Assembly (NCBI GenBank): GCA_964634465.1
Contig: CAZWLY010000004.1
Coordinates: 221,463-285,462 of the forward strand
Length of the DNA stretch: 64,000 nt
Direction of reading: 5' to 3'
Origin: CAZWLY01 sp964634465
GTDB taxonomy: Bacteria; Desulfobacterota; Desulfarculia; G963662305
Every line of letters starts with the position of its first letter. Position 1 is the stretch's first letter. The position numbers and the translations under genes are program-made. The notes under the pieces were generated by a model, which was not told the DNA's origin, did not search any database, and saw only the letters and a program-made list of their open reading frames with translations. Below are positions 1 to 7,700 of this stretch, piece after piece.

Positions 1-471
1 CAACAGCTCGTCCATGCCCTTGCCGGAACGGGCTACGGTGGCCACCACCGGCGTGCCCAGGGCTTCGCTCAGGGCCTGGACGTCGATCTTAAGACCCCGC
101 GCCTCGGCCACGTCGATCATGTTGAGCGCGATCAACACCGGCACGCCCAACTCCATGAACTGGACGGCCAGGTAGAGGTTGCGCTCCAGGTTGGCCGCAT
201 CGACGACGTCGATGACCAGATCGGGCCGCTGGTTGATCAAATAGTCGCGGGCGACGCGCTCTTCCAAGGAGTAGGCGGTCAGGGAATAGGCGCCGGGCAG
301 GTCGACGACCTCTATCTCGCGGCCGCGGTGGATCAGGCCGCCCCGCTTCTGCTCCACCGTCACCCCGGGGTAGTTGCCGACGTGCTGCCGGGCGCCGGTG
401 AGTTGATTGAACAGCGATGTCTTGCCGGAATTGGGGTTGCCGGCCAGGGCGATGGTTATCTTCCGGGCCAC
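1..471 (-). CDS. feoB: Ferrous iron transporter FeoB, N-terminal G domain (partial, runs off left edge)
   Basis: Only the first 157 codons are in the window. FeoB is the inner-membrane Fe(II) permease with a cytosolic GTPase domain, and that domain is what is seen. The P-loop GNPNSGKTS lies at about residues 10-18, with switch/G2 NYPGVTVE, G3 DLPG and G4 NMID following in the right order. The start is a GTG three bases after the feoA stop codon, and no ATG fits better. It is the third gene of a minus-strand feo operon with feoA and the Cys-rich FeoB-associated gene. The transmembrane part lies outside the window. Confidence 0.96.
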   Translation of the reverse strand, partial: MARKITIALAGNPNSGKTSLFNQLTGARQHVGNYPGVTVEQKRGGLIHRGREIEVVDLPGAYSLTAYSLEERVARDYLINQRPDLVIDVVDAANLERNLYLAVQFMELGVPVLIALNMIDVAEARGLKIDVQALSEALGTPVVATVARSGKGMDELL

Positions 472-474
472 CGA

Positions 475-714
475 TCAGTCCTCCAGTTCGACCTCTATCC
501 AGTCGGCCTCGTTGTTGCGAAGAGTTAGGTTGTAACCCCGAAGCTTCAGATTGACCGGGTCATAGAGCGGCGCTCGACCGTGGATCTCGATCGGCGTCCC
601 GGCCACCAGACCCATGTCCCGGATGCGCCGGTTCATCTCGCCCTTGGCCCGAATTTTGACGATGACGCCTCTACCACCGACGGCCATCTGTCTGAGGGGT
701 ACAACACGACCCAC
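475..714 (-). CDS. feoA: FeoA family protein
   Basis: This 79-residue SH3-like cytosolic protein is needed for FeoB-dependent ferrous iron uptake and probably touches the FeoB G domain. The family core is visible: a basic GxMNRRIRDMGLVAGTPIEIHGRAPLYDP-type stretch, then a beta-rich end with NLTLRNNEADWIEVE. The start is GTG at 714, preceded by a strong GGAGGTG ribosome-binding site at 5-base spacing. A later ATG (MAVGG) lacks such a site. The gene overlaps the upstream Cys-rich gene by 44 bases and ends three bases before feoB. Confidence 0.95.
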   Translation of the reverse strand: MGRVVPLRQMAVGGRGVIVKIRAKGEMNRRIRDMGLVAGTPIEIHGRAPLYDPVNLKLRGYNLTLRNNEADWIEVELED

Positions 715-868
715 TTTTCACCTCCGGCGAGCACTTGGAATCCTGAACCGCGACCGGGCCCGAGCAGCCGCAACCCGCATCTTGGGCCTTGACCTGACGG
801 GCGAAGCGCCTGACGATGAACACTCCGGCCAGGGCCACGATTGAAATGACGATGATGGTCTGCCACAT
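671..868 (-). CDS. FeoB-associated Cys-rich membrane protein
   Basis: This 65-residue protein has one N-terminal membrane helix (about residues 3-20), a short basic stretch (RRFARQVK), then a cysteine-rich cytosolic tail with C33, C35, C46, C55 and C56. That layout matches the small FeoB-associated Cys-rich proteins found in feo operons, whose exact role is unknown; metal handling near the FeoB pore is a fair guess. The ATG at 868 is preceded by GAAAGAGGGAAAGGGG. A reading frame upstream to 913 exists but lacks a ribosome-binding site. Its 3' end overlaps the feoA start by 44 bases, suggesting translational coupling. It is first in the operon, just downstream of the Fur-like box. Confidence 0.85.
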   Translation of the reverse strand: MWQTIIVISIVALAGVFIVRRFARQVKAQDAGCGCSGPVAVQDSKCSPEVKSGSCCTPQTDGRRW

Positions 869-888
869 CCCCTTTCCCTCTTTCTTAT

Positions 889-903
889 TGCAATTGATTC
901 TCA
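889..903 (-). promoter_or_regulatory. Candidate Fur box
   Basis: The minus-strand 15-mer TGAGAATCAATTGCA matches the 7-1-7 Fur consensus TGATAATNATTATCA at 10 of 14 specified positions. It abuts the -10 element of the feo promoter, a position suited to iron-dependent repression. Confidence 0.55.
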
Positions 904-929
904 ATAACAGCATACCCCGCCGTTGTCAA
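901..929 (-). promoter_or_regulatory. Sigma70-type promoter of the feo operon
   Basis: On the minus strand a perfect TTGACA (complement of 924-929) is followed after 17 bases by TATTGA (complement of 901-906). The distance to the start at 868 leaves a leader of about 25 bases. The -10 element overlaps the Fur-like box. Confidence 0.6.
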
Positions 930-1606
930 CAGGCAAGCAAGAATTATTTTACCGGCTGGTCCGGAGGCTGACGAGAAGGCCATAAAAATAGTTAGCCAAC
1001 TGATATAATGGATTAACGGGTGATCCGGCTTTCGATCGAGGTCTTGGACCGCCGCCCCCATTCAATCAACCCTGATGCGTATTTCCATTTCGGCCGGCAA
1101 CCGCCGATAGATGGCGATGGGATCGGCGCTTCTCCGAACCGGCCGAGGCCGCATTTCCTGCTCAAAGTGAACGAAGATCGGGCTCGATTCTCCGGCCGGA
1201 GACAAGACGAGTGACGGCGGGCCGGAGACAAGGATTTAATCATCGAGAGGGAAGGGCGCTGGATCGCCGATTCCAAAAAGTGAGGAGTGACCGGGTGTTA
1301 TGGTGTCTGTTCGAGGCCGGCAGGAGGGGACGGGACGAGGAAGGGCGAGGTGGTTGATTCGGCCGCGAGGATGATTAGCTTAAAAAAATGAGGAGATCGA
1401 GAACGCGTCGCCGTGTCGGGCGGCGGCGGGCGCGGATTACATCTTGGGCCCAGCCAAACCGGCTGAAATGAAATGAAGACGGAATCGAGGCCCTCATTTT
1501 GCGGACGAGCGAAGATTGGGAAGCGAGAGGCTGGAGCCCCCCAGACCGCGGCCTGAAGGCGCTGACGACCGTTGATCGGGCCGGGGATTTGTCGAAGGAG
1601 GACGCT
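930..1606. other. Non-coding stretch between feo and the chemoreceptor gene
   Basis: I find no convincing gene here. Short open frames lack ribosome-binding sites and recognisable motifs. A perfect TATAAT lies at 1004-1009 on the plus strand, with no good -35 at 16-18 bases, so any promoter there is uncertain. A GAAGGAGG ribosome-binding site at the right end belongs to the chemoreceptor. Confidence 0.5.
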
Positions 1607-3592
1607 ATGTTCAAGAACATGACCGTGGGGATCAGGATCGCCCTTGGTTTCGGGTTGTTGATCCTCATCGCCATGGCCCTGGGCGGGGTGGCCTTCTGGC
1701 ACATGGAGCACGTGGCCGTCGAATCGACCCAGGTGGCCCAGGATTACGTGCCCCAGGTCAAGACCTTCACCGAAATAGAATCCAACTCCCTCCAGGCCAT
1801 GTCCAGCATGCGCGCCTTCATCCTCAGCGCGGACGAGGCCCACCGCAACCAGGGACTGAAAGCCATCGAAAACGTCAAGAAACTCTTCCAGCAGGCCAAA
1901 GACCTGGCCCAGCGCTCCCAGGCCCTGAGTCGACTCCGGGGCCAGATCGACCAGGCGGTGGCCAAACTGGCCCAGTACGAAGCCGCCGTTGAGAAAACCA
2001 GTCAGTTGAACCAATCAATAACCCAGGCCCGCCTGGCTCTCGATCGGGCCGGAAAGAACTTCATCAAGGCCTGCAACGACTACCTCGACGGGCAGAACCG
2101 AGCCCTCGACCAAGAGGTGAAGAGCGGAGCCGGACAGGAGGCGCTTCTCCAGAGAATAAAAAAGATCGATCTGGTCAAAAAAATCCTGGTCGAGGGCGGC
2201 ATCCTCCAGGTGGACGCCCTCAAAAGCCAGATCATGCGCGACCCAAAACTGCTTGAGGAAACGCTCAAGGGCTTCGAGAACATCGCCAGACTGGCCGCCG
2301 AGATCAAGGCCGTCACCTCCGACAGCCAGCACCTCCAGCAGGTGACCAAAATACAGACCAGCGCCCAAACCTACCGGGCCGCCATGGACAAGCTCCGCCA
2401 GGACTGGGTCGAGACCCAGAAGGTCGAACAGGAGCAACAGAAAATCGCCGCCGACATCCTGGCCGCCGCCAGAAACAACGCCGCCGACGGGCTCAACCAG
2501 GCCCAGACCATCGCCGCCAAGGCCGAAGAGATGCTCGGAACCGCCTCCACGGTCATGATCATCGGCCTGGCCGCAGCCCTCGTCCTCGGCGTCGTCCTGG
2601 CCGTCGTCATCACCCGCAGCGTCACCAAACCCCTCAATCGGGTCATCGACTCCCTCAACGCCGGCTCCGACCAGGTCGCCGCCGCTTCCAGCCAGGTCTC
2701 CGCTTCCAGCCAGTCCCTGGCCGAAGGCGCTTCCGAACAGGCCGCCGCCGTCGAGCAGACTTCCGCCTCCCTCGAACAGCTAAACGCCATGACCCGATCC
2801 AACGCCGACAACGCTCAGCAGGCCGACGCCTTGACCAAGGACGCCGATCGGTTGATGACCGAGGCCGGGCAGGCCATGAACGAGATGGCCGCCTCCATGG
2901 AGCAAATCGCCGAGGCGGGCCAGGAGATATCCAAAATCGTCAAGTCGATCGACGAGATCGCCTTCCAGACCAATTTGCTGGCCCTCAACGCCGCCGTGGA
3001 GGCGGCCCGGGCCGGCGAGGCGGGCATGGGCTTCGCCGTCGTCGCCGACGAGGTCCGCGCCCTGGCCCAACGCGCCGCCGAGGCGGCCAAGAACACCGCC
3101 CAGCTCATCGAGGGTTCGGTGGGCAACATCAACCGGGGCGCCGAACTGGTAGAGAGGACCCAAGAGGCCTTCGAGACGGTGGTCCATCACAACCGCAAGG
3201 TGGGTACGCTGGTGGATGAGATCGCGGCCGCTTCTGAAGAACAGGCCCAGGGGATAGAGCAGATCAACCAGGCCATGGGCCAGATGGACCAGGCCACCCA
3301 GCAGGTGGCGGCCAACGCCGAGGAGGGCGCTGCGGCGGCCGAGGAACTGTCCGCCCAGGCCCTTTCGATGAGGGAACTGGTGGCCGAATTGACGGCCATG
3401 GTCGGCAGTTCCAACGGCCGGGGCGCTGGCCGGAACGCGCCGGCCCAATTGGAGGATAAGTCCGGCTTGCGGCGATTGCCGCTCTTCGCACGCCGGGAGG
3501 CCAAGGCGGAGACCGCCGGGCCAGGCGTCCGCGAGGTCCGGCCGGAAGAGGTCATTCCCCTGGATGACGAGGACGATCTCGCCGACTTCTGA
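1607..3592 (+). CDS. Methyl-accepting chemotaxis protein
   Basis: This 661-residue transmembrane chemoreceptor would pass signals to CheA/CheW. TM1 is at about residues 8-30 and a helical periplasmic sensor (four-helix-bundle type, rich in heptads) follows to about 315. TM2 (MIIGLAAALVLGVVLAVVI) is at about 316-336, then a HAMP domain with the usual proline (VTKPLNRV). The signalling tip DEIAFQTNLLALNAAVEAAR and GMGFAVVADEVRALAQR (about 448-490) is the conserved hairpin. Methylation helices flank it. The tail ends in an acidic flexible stretch, LDDEDDLADF. The start is the ATG after GAAGGAGG; an in-frame upstream extension to 1499 has no ribosome-binding site. No other che genes are nearby, so the ligand is unknown. 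Confidence 0.95.
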   Translation: MFKNMTVGIRIALGFGLLILIAMALGGVAFWHMEHVAVESTQVAQDYVPQVKTFTEIESNSLQAMSSMRAFILSADEAHRNQGLKAIENVKKLFQQAKDLAQRSQALSRLRGQIDQAVAKLAQYEAAVEKTSQLNQSITQARLALDRAGKNFIKACNDYLDGQNRALDQEVKSGAGQEALLQRIKKIDLVKKILVEGGILQVDALKSQIMRDPKLLEETLKGFENIARLAAEIKAVTSDSQHLQQVTKIQTSAQTYRAAMDKLRQDWVETQKVEQEQQKIAADILAAARNNAADGLNQAQTIAAKAEEMLGTASTVMIIGLAAALVLGVVLAVVITRSVTKPLNRVIDSLNAGSDQVAAASSQVSASSQSLAEGASEQAAAVEQTSASLEQLNAMTRSNADNAQQADALTKDADRLMTEAGQAMNEMAASMEQIAEAGQEISKIVKSIDEIAFQTNLLALNAAVEAARAGEAGMGFAVVADEVRALAQRAAEAAKNTAQLIEGSVGNINRGAELVERTQEAFETVVHHNRKVGTLVDEIAAASEEQAQGIEQINQAMGQMDQATQQVAANAEEGAAAAEELSAQALSMRELVAELTAMVGSSNGRGAGRNAPAQLEDKSGLRRLPLFARREAKAETAGPGVREVRPEEVIPLDDEDDLADF

Positions 3593-3617
3593 CCCCTCCC
3601 CGCATCCCCAATCCCAC

Positions 3618-3655
3618 CGGCCGCGCCGGGCTTTCCCGCCTGCCCGGCGCGGCCG
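3618..3655. terminator. Hairpin between convergent genes
   Basis: CGGCCGCGCCGGG (3618-3630) pairs perfectly with CCCGGCGCGGCCG (3643-3655) across a 12-base loop. It lies between the convergent chemoreceptor and arfB genes. No U-tract follows directly, so it may be a bidirectional or processing hairpin. Confidence 0.6.
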
Positions 3656-3778
3656 CGCTTACCGACTCGGTTTCTCTCGCCGGAATCCGAGGCGCCTTGA
3701 GGACCGTCCTGACGCCCTTGCTTGGTCTGCCATCCAGGAACGGGGAGGCCCGTTTCGATACCCCCTCTCGGGGCGCGG

Positions 3779-4204
3779 TCAGTCGTCGAGCGACGGCGGG
3801 GTGCGGCGCAGCCGTTTGGTCGCCGCCCGGCGGCGCTTGGCCTCCAGGCGGCGGCGCTTGGCGGCCGGGCCGGGCCTGGTCGACCGGCGGGGCTTGGCCG
3901 GTTCGGCGGCTCGACGGATCAGCTCCACCAGACGCTTTATGGCCTCGGCTCGATTCCTATCCTGGCTTCTGAAGCGTCTGGCGTCGATGATTATCACCCC
4001 CTGGCTCGTCATTCGCCGACCGGCCGTCTTTTTGAGCCGCTCCTTGACCGCGGCCGGCAGAGACGGCGAGTTGGCCGCGTCGAAGCGGAGCTTGACCGCG
4101 GTGGCGACCTTGTTGAGTCTCTGCCCGCCCGGACCGGAGGCGCGGACGAAGTCGAGTTCTATTTCGCTCTCGTCGAGGCTTATTTCGGGGGTGATGCGGA
4201 TCAT
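3779..4204 (-). CDS. arfB: Peptidyl-tRNA hydrolase ArfB (ribosome rescue)
   Basis: This 141-residue class-I release-factor-like protein would free peptides from ribosomes stalled at mRNA 3' ends. The catalytic GGQ is in SGPGGQRLNK (about residues 24-33). The domain 3-like fold continues to about residue 105, and a basic C-terminal tail rich in RR, AKRR and KR (about 105-141) is the part that enters the empty mRNA channel. The family is usually about 140 residues. The ATG at 4204 (MIRITPEISLDE) fits known ArfB starts; the frame upstream is only a G+C-rich shadow. It is last in a minus-strand run with the YIP1-family gene, 124 bases downstream of it. Confidence 0.93.
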   Translation of the reverse strand: MIRITPEISLDESEIELDFVRASGPGGQRLNKVATAVKLRFDAANSPSLPAAVKERLKKTAGRRMTSQGVIIIDARRFRSQDRNRAEAIKRLVELIRRAAEPAKPRRSTRPGPAAKRRRLEAKRRRAATKRLRRTPPSLDD

Positions 4205-4328
4205 GGCCGGGGCTGGCGCTTTTACCTGCCCGCGGCCGGCGGGCGGACAAGCCGGGGGTCGGAATCGGGGCCGATCGACCCTGCCCCCTCGCCGCCGGCA
4301 CTCAAAACCTTCATGCTTCGACCTCCCC

Positions 4329-5015
4329 TTAGGACAGGATCGACGCCAGGACGACCAGGGCGGCGGCCAACGCCAGGAAAGGCGCCAGGAGCGCCGCCGC
4401 CACCCGACCCAGGCCGGCTCCATGGAGGCGTCTGAGGGCCACGATCTGGATGACCACTCCCCAGACGGCGGCGATGGCGGGGCCGACGGCGGGAATGAAG
4501 ACCAGGGGGTAGGGCGCCGTGGAATACGACACCGCCTGGATGGTGGCCTTCAGCCGCCCCTCGGCCGCGCCAAAGAAAATCAACCACAGATGGACCCACA
4601 GCGACTCGACCAGCAACAAGACGATCGCGGCCAGGGGAGCGAAGACGATGCCGGCTACGGCCAGTCCGAACTTGAGGGCGAACCCCGAGCTTTTGGGGCC
4701 GGGGTCGACGACCAGACCCAGGGCCGGAGCGAAGAGGGCGATCATGACCACCGAAGCGACGACCATCAGACCGAAGGCCAGGGCCTGGCCGGCTTCGTCG
4801 CCGGGGCGGTGCTTGTCGAAGAAGCGAACCGGGCGGGTGAGCAGGCCGGCCGCGGTTTTGAAGAAGCCGGGCCAGGCGTCCAGCGCCGAGTCCTCCCAGG
4901 GGATGAGGGGGCGGCTGAGGGGCGGCGGCCCGGCGGTGCGGCCAAAGCTCGGGGCCGGAGCGTCGTTCGCGGCTCCGCTTGGGGTCGCCCTCGCCGGAGA
5001 CCAGGTCTGGCTCAC
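4329..5015 (-). CDS. YIP1-family integral membrane protein
   Basis: The 228-residue protein has a proline-rich soluble N-terminus (about 1-50, with RPLIPWEDSALDAWPGFF) and then five predicted membrane segments between about residues 75 and 228, in the arrangement of bacterial YIP1/DUF1282-type proteins. The stretch LTRPVRFFDK before the first helix is typical of the family. The function is unknown. The GTG start at 5015 overlaps the stop of the upstream cysteine protein in a GTGA, so the two are translationally coupled. Confidence 0.75.
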   Translation of the reverse strand: MSQTWSPARATPSGAANDAPAPSFGRTAGPPPLSRPLIPWEDSALDAWPGFFKTAAGLLTRPVRFFDKHRPGDEAGQALAFGLMVVASVVMIALFAPALGLVVDPGPKSSGFALKFGLAVAGIVFAPLAAIVLLLVESLWVHLWLIFFGAAEGRLKATIQAVSYSTAPYPLVFIPAVGPAIAAVWGVVIQIVALRRLHGAGLGRVAAALLAPFLALAAALVVLASILS

Positions 5016-5287
5016 CGCTTGCCCCTCCTTTTCTTCTCCTCCTGGCGGGCGGCCTTCAAGGCCGACCAGCGCCTCAGACCCTTCATCGCCTTCTTGACGC
5101 CCCGCTTGGGGCCGACGCCGCCGCGCTCGACCGCCGCGCCGTCCGGCGTCTTGAGGGCCTGCTTGAGGCACTCGGTCTTGCTCTCGCAGGCCAGGCAGCC
5201 CGGCGGCGAGGCCCGCAATCCGTCCGGTCCCAGGGGAAAGACCGTCTCCAGGTCGCCGAAGCACTCCGGTATGTGAGCCGAATCCAT
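5012..5287 (-). CDS. Small basic protein with WhiB-like four-cysteine motif
   Basis: The 91-residue protein has C9, C31, C34 and C40, so the last three are spaced C-x2-C-x5-C. The run CFGDLETVFPLGPDG after C9 and CLACESKTECLKQAL resemble the [4Fe-4S]-binding region of WhiB-family regulators (acidic residues, FPxG, then CxxC...TECLxxAL). The C-terminal half (55-91) is strongly basic, as in WhiB DNA-binding tails. The WhiB GVWGG turn is not seen. A 4Fe-4S or zinc site is likely; a regulatory role is inference. The ATG at 5287 was chosen because homology-like sequence begins there. It is coupled to the YIP1 gene by a 4-base GTGA overlap and follows the Gre-like gene by 28 bases. Confidence 0.7.
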   Translation of the reverse strand: MDSAHIPECFGDLETVFPLGPDGLRASPPGCLACESKTECLKQALKTPDGAAVERGGVGPKRGVKKAMKGLRRWSALKAARQEEKKRRGKR

Positions 5288-5315
5288 GCTCAAGGGGAAC
5301 GAACTCCGGCCTCGA

Positions 5316-5813
5316 TCACAACCGGCGACACGCGGCCTCGGCCGGAGGAAAGACGTCCAGAATCCGAAGACTGCGCAGGCCGGACGGGGCGAGGAAGGTG
5401 ACCCACTCCCCCTTGGCCCGGCCAAAGACGGCCTGGCCGGCCGGGGAGTCGATGGACAGCCGCCCGGCCGAGACGTCCGACTCGTAGGGGCCGACCAGTT
5501 GGTAGACCGTCACCTGGCCGCTGTCGGGGCAGTAGACCTTGACCAGCAGGCCGAAGTCGGCCCGGTCGGTGCAATTAAGCTCGGCCACCACCACCTCGCA
5601 CGAGGCCAGCATCCTCTCCAACTCCTCGATGCGGGCTTCGACCCAGGCCTGCTTCTCCCGAGCGGTGCGCCACTCCAGGTTGTGGGGCGTAATTCCGCCC
5701 GCCCTGGCCGAAGCCAAGGCCTGGGCCACCTCCTTGCGGGCGTGGCGGCGGAGGTATTGGAGCCGCCAGAAAAGCCGCTCGTAACCCCCTCTGGTGATGG
5801 GCACCTTGTCCAT
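5316..5813 (-). CDS. GreA/GreB-family transcription factor with altered coiled-coil tip
   Basis: This 165-residue protein has the two Gre domains. The N-terminal coiled coil begins PITRGGYERLFWRLQYLRR, like PMTxxGxxxLxxEL in GreA, and runs to about residue 75. The C-terminal FKBP-like domain follows with FGLLVKVYCPDSGQ, YQLVGPYESD and LSIDSPAGQAVFGRAKGE. Gre factors enter the RNA polymerase secondary channel and stimulate transcript cleavage through two acidic residues at the coil tip (D41 and E44 in E. coli GreA). Here the tip reads GGITPHNLEWRTAREKQ, with G40 and P43/H44 in their place, so cleavage activity is doubtful. It is first in the minus-strand block with the WhiB-like and YIP1 genes. 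Confidence 0.9.
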   Translation of the reverse strand: MDKVPITRGGYERLFWRLQYLRRHARKEVAQALASARAGGITPHNLEWRTAREKQAWVEARIEELERMLASCEVVVAELNCTDRADFGLLVKVYCPDSGQVTVYQLVGPYESDVSAGRLSIDSPAGQAVFGRAKGEWVTFLAPSGLRSLRILDVFPPAEAACRRL

Positions 5814-5989
5814 ATCCCGACTTTATCACCGCCCGAGTTCGGAGGCAACCGCCGGCTCACGGGGTGCGGCGGCCCTTTACAGCCCGCTTTGGGTGGTCTA
5901 ACTTGGTTCGGTCGATGAGTTTTCATGACCCGGGCCGTCCGGTCGATCGAGCTCGGCCGAGCGCGCCCGCTTTTGCCTGAAGCGATGCC

Positions 5990-7072
5990 ATGCCTCGTCT
6001 GGTCTTCCACATCTCGGCCCACGGCTACGGCCACGCCGCCCGGGCCTCCCAGGTGATCAACGCCCTGCCGGCCGAATTCGAGATCGAGATCGCCTCGGCC
6101 GTACCCGAGCACTTTTTCCATCGGGCTCTGGAGCGGCCCTTCTCTTACCGGCGCTCCGAGCTCGATGTCGGCTGCCTGATGGCCGGGCCGTTCAGGGTTG
6201 ACGTCCGGGCCACGGCCGAGGCCCTCGCCCGCCTCATGGATCACCGGGACGAGCTGGTCGCGACCGAAGCCGAACGGTTGGTCGAGGGCGGGGCGAGGAT
6301 CGTGGCGGCCGATTCGGGATTTCTGCCCCTTGCTGCGGCCAGACTGGCCGGCCTGCCGGCCGTGCTCATCGCCTCGTTCACCTGGGTCGAGATCTACGCC
6401 GGCTACATAGACGAGGCGCCGTTACTGGCCGAGCTGCTGCCGGGCATCCGGGCCGAGTACGAGCATCTGACCCGGCACCTCAAACCCCCGTTGGCCATGG
6501 ACTTCGACTTCGGAGCTCGGAGTACGGACATCGGCCTCATCGCCCAGGTCGGCCGGTCGATCCGGGACCGACTGGCCGCCGAACTGAGCCTCGCCCCCGA
6601 TGAAAAGCTGGGCCTGATCTACCTGGGCGTCTACGGCCGGGGCGAGCTGACCGCCGGGGCCTGCCGGCGGTTGGAGCGGCTCGACGGCTGGCGCTTCGTC
6701 GGCTTCGAGGACGATTTTCCAGCCGCCAACTACCACCGTCTCGACCCGGCCGGGTACCTGCACCAAGACGTCATCGCCTCGGCCGACGCCGTGTTGGGGA
6801 AACCAGGGTACAGCCTCCTGGCTGCCTGCCTGGCCTGCGCCACGCCGCTCATCCACCCGCCCCGGCCCAACTGGCCGGAGACGCCGGTGCTGGAGCGGGC
6901 GGCGGCGGAGTGGGGCGGCGGGATCAAGATCTCGGCCGAGGACTTCGCCCGGCTCAGGCTCGATGACGCCCTGGCCAGGGCGGCGGCGATGGAGTTGACG
7001 CCCCTGCCCGCCCCGGGCGGCCGAGAGGCGGCGGCGTGGATCGTAAAGGAGATCGAAGACCGGGCCGGCTAG
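5990..7072 (+). CDS. MurG-like glycosyltransferase (GT-B fold)
   Basis: The 360-residue cytosolic protein begins with HISAHGYGHAARA, the glycine/histidine loop found in GT28/MurG-like proteins and in the N-terminal half of L-arabinokinase-type proteins. A second Rossmann half contains DVIASADAVLGKPGYSLLAACLACATPLIHPPRPNWPE, the nucleotide-sugar site with its GKPGYS turn and nearby acidic residue. No signal peptide or membrane segment is seen. It stands alone, divergent from the Gre-like gene and 628 bases from the next operon. Donor and acceptor are unknown. Confidence 0.8.
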   Translation: MPRLVFHISAHGYGHAARASQVINALPAEFEIEIASAVPEHFFHRALERPFSYRRSELDVGCLMAGPFRVDVRATAEALARLMDHRDELVATEAERLVEGGARIVAADSGFLPLAAARLAGLPAVLIASFTWVEIYAGYIDEAPLLAELLPGIRAEYEHLTRHLKPPLAMDFDFGARSTDIGLIAQVGRSIRDRLAAELSLAPDEKLGLIYLGVYGRGELTAGACRRLERLDGWRFVGFEDDFPAANYHRLDPAGYLHQDVIASADAVLGKPGYSLLAACLACATPLIHPPRPNWPETPVLERAAAEWGGGIKISAEDFARLRLDDALARAAAMELTPLPAPGGREAAAWIVKEIEDRAG

Positions 7073-7612
7073 CCGTTGCGAAGGCGGCTCAGCGGCCGCC
7101 GTTCGCCCGCCGAAGGGTCGAAGCAGCACCGAAATCTCCAGCCGTTCCGATTGCTGCCCGCCGTCTCGGTGGCCGCGCTCGAGGGAAAAGCGTATGATCG
7201 GCCTTTGAAGCGCAAACCTCCCTTTTCGACCCTGGCCGAAATGTCCGCCCCTTTTTCAGCGGCCCTGGGCTCGGAGCCACAGCGCTACCGCTCTTCGCCG
7301 GGCGACAGACTTCCCCGGAATTCGTCACCTACCTCCCGCCAGGCTGCCGTGACGACGCACGCCGGCACGGCTTCCAGGCGGCGGAAGCCGGCTTGCCTTT
7401 CAGCAACATTCAACTGAACACTCTTTCTGGAGGCACACATGCGAGCCTCGTCCGCCGCCAACAGGTGGTACTACCCCTCCCCCCGCCCTTGATCGACCGG
7501 ACCAGGATCGTTTCTCCTTTCCGAATTGCCCGTAGTCTCAAATGGTTCCAGAGAGTCGCTCTCTTCAGTCGCCTTTTTGAAAACCGCCAGGGACCATTGT
7601 TGTATTTTTATA

Positions 7613-7641
7613 TTGACAACTACGACTATAATTTGTAAAGT
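7613..7641 (+). promoter_or_regulatory. Candidate promoter of the carboxyltransferase-TRAP operon
   Basis: TTGACA (7613-7618) is followed after 17 bases by TAAAGT (7636-7641). A perfect TATAAT also occurs at 7627-7632, but its -35 region is poor. The -10 of the first choice lies inside the inverted repeat at 7633-7647. Confidence 0.45.
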
Positions 7642-7647
7642 AAACAA
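7633..7647. promoter_or_regulatory. Candidate GntR-type operator
   Basis: TTGTAAAGTAAACAA has inverted TTGT/ACAA ends around a 7-base centre and sits on the candidate -10. A wider inverted pair, TTGTATT (7600-7606) and AATACAA (7646-7652), brackets the promoter. The second gene of the operon encodes a GntR/UTRA regulator, which makes autoregulation here plausible. Confidence 0.35.
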
Positions 7648-7700
7648 TACAAATAGTTTCGACGCGCGGTACCTGTCAATCGTACCCGAGGGAGAGACCC

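Larger units (their letters stand above)
7073..7700 (+). other. 628-base intergenic region upstream of the catabolic operon
   Basis: No credible gene. The first 500 bases are G+C-rich and featureless to me. From about 7580 the DNA turns A+T-rich and holds the promoter-like and operator-like elements listed separately. A GAGGGAGAG ribosome-binding site precedes the ATG at 7701. Confidence 0.5.

Noticed and set aside
1013..1276. Short open frames between feo and the chemoreceptor
   Set aside because: Arg/Ser/Pro-rich shadow sequence on both strands with no start signals.
3564..5276. 570-codon plus-strand open frame
   Set aside because: It runs antisense to ArfB, the YIP1-family gene and the WhiB-like gene, has low-complexity Arg/Gly/Pro composition, and has no ribosome-binding site or motif.
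7393..7638. Short plus-strand open frame before the carboxyltransferase operon
   Set aside because: It overlaps the A+T-rich promoter region and has no protein-like features.
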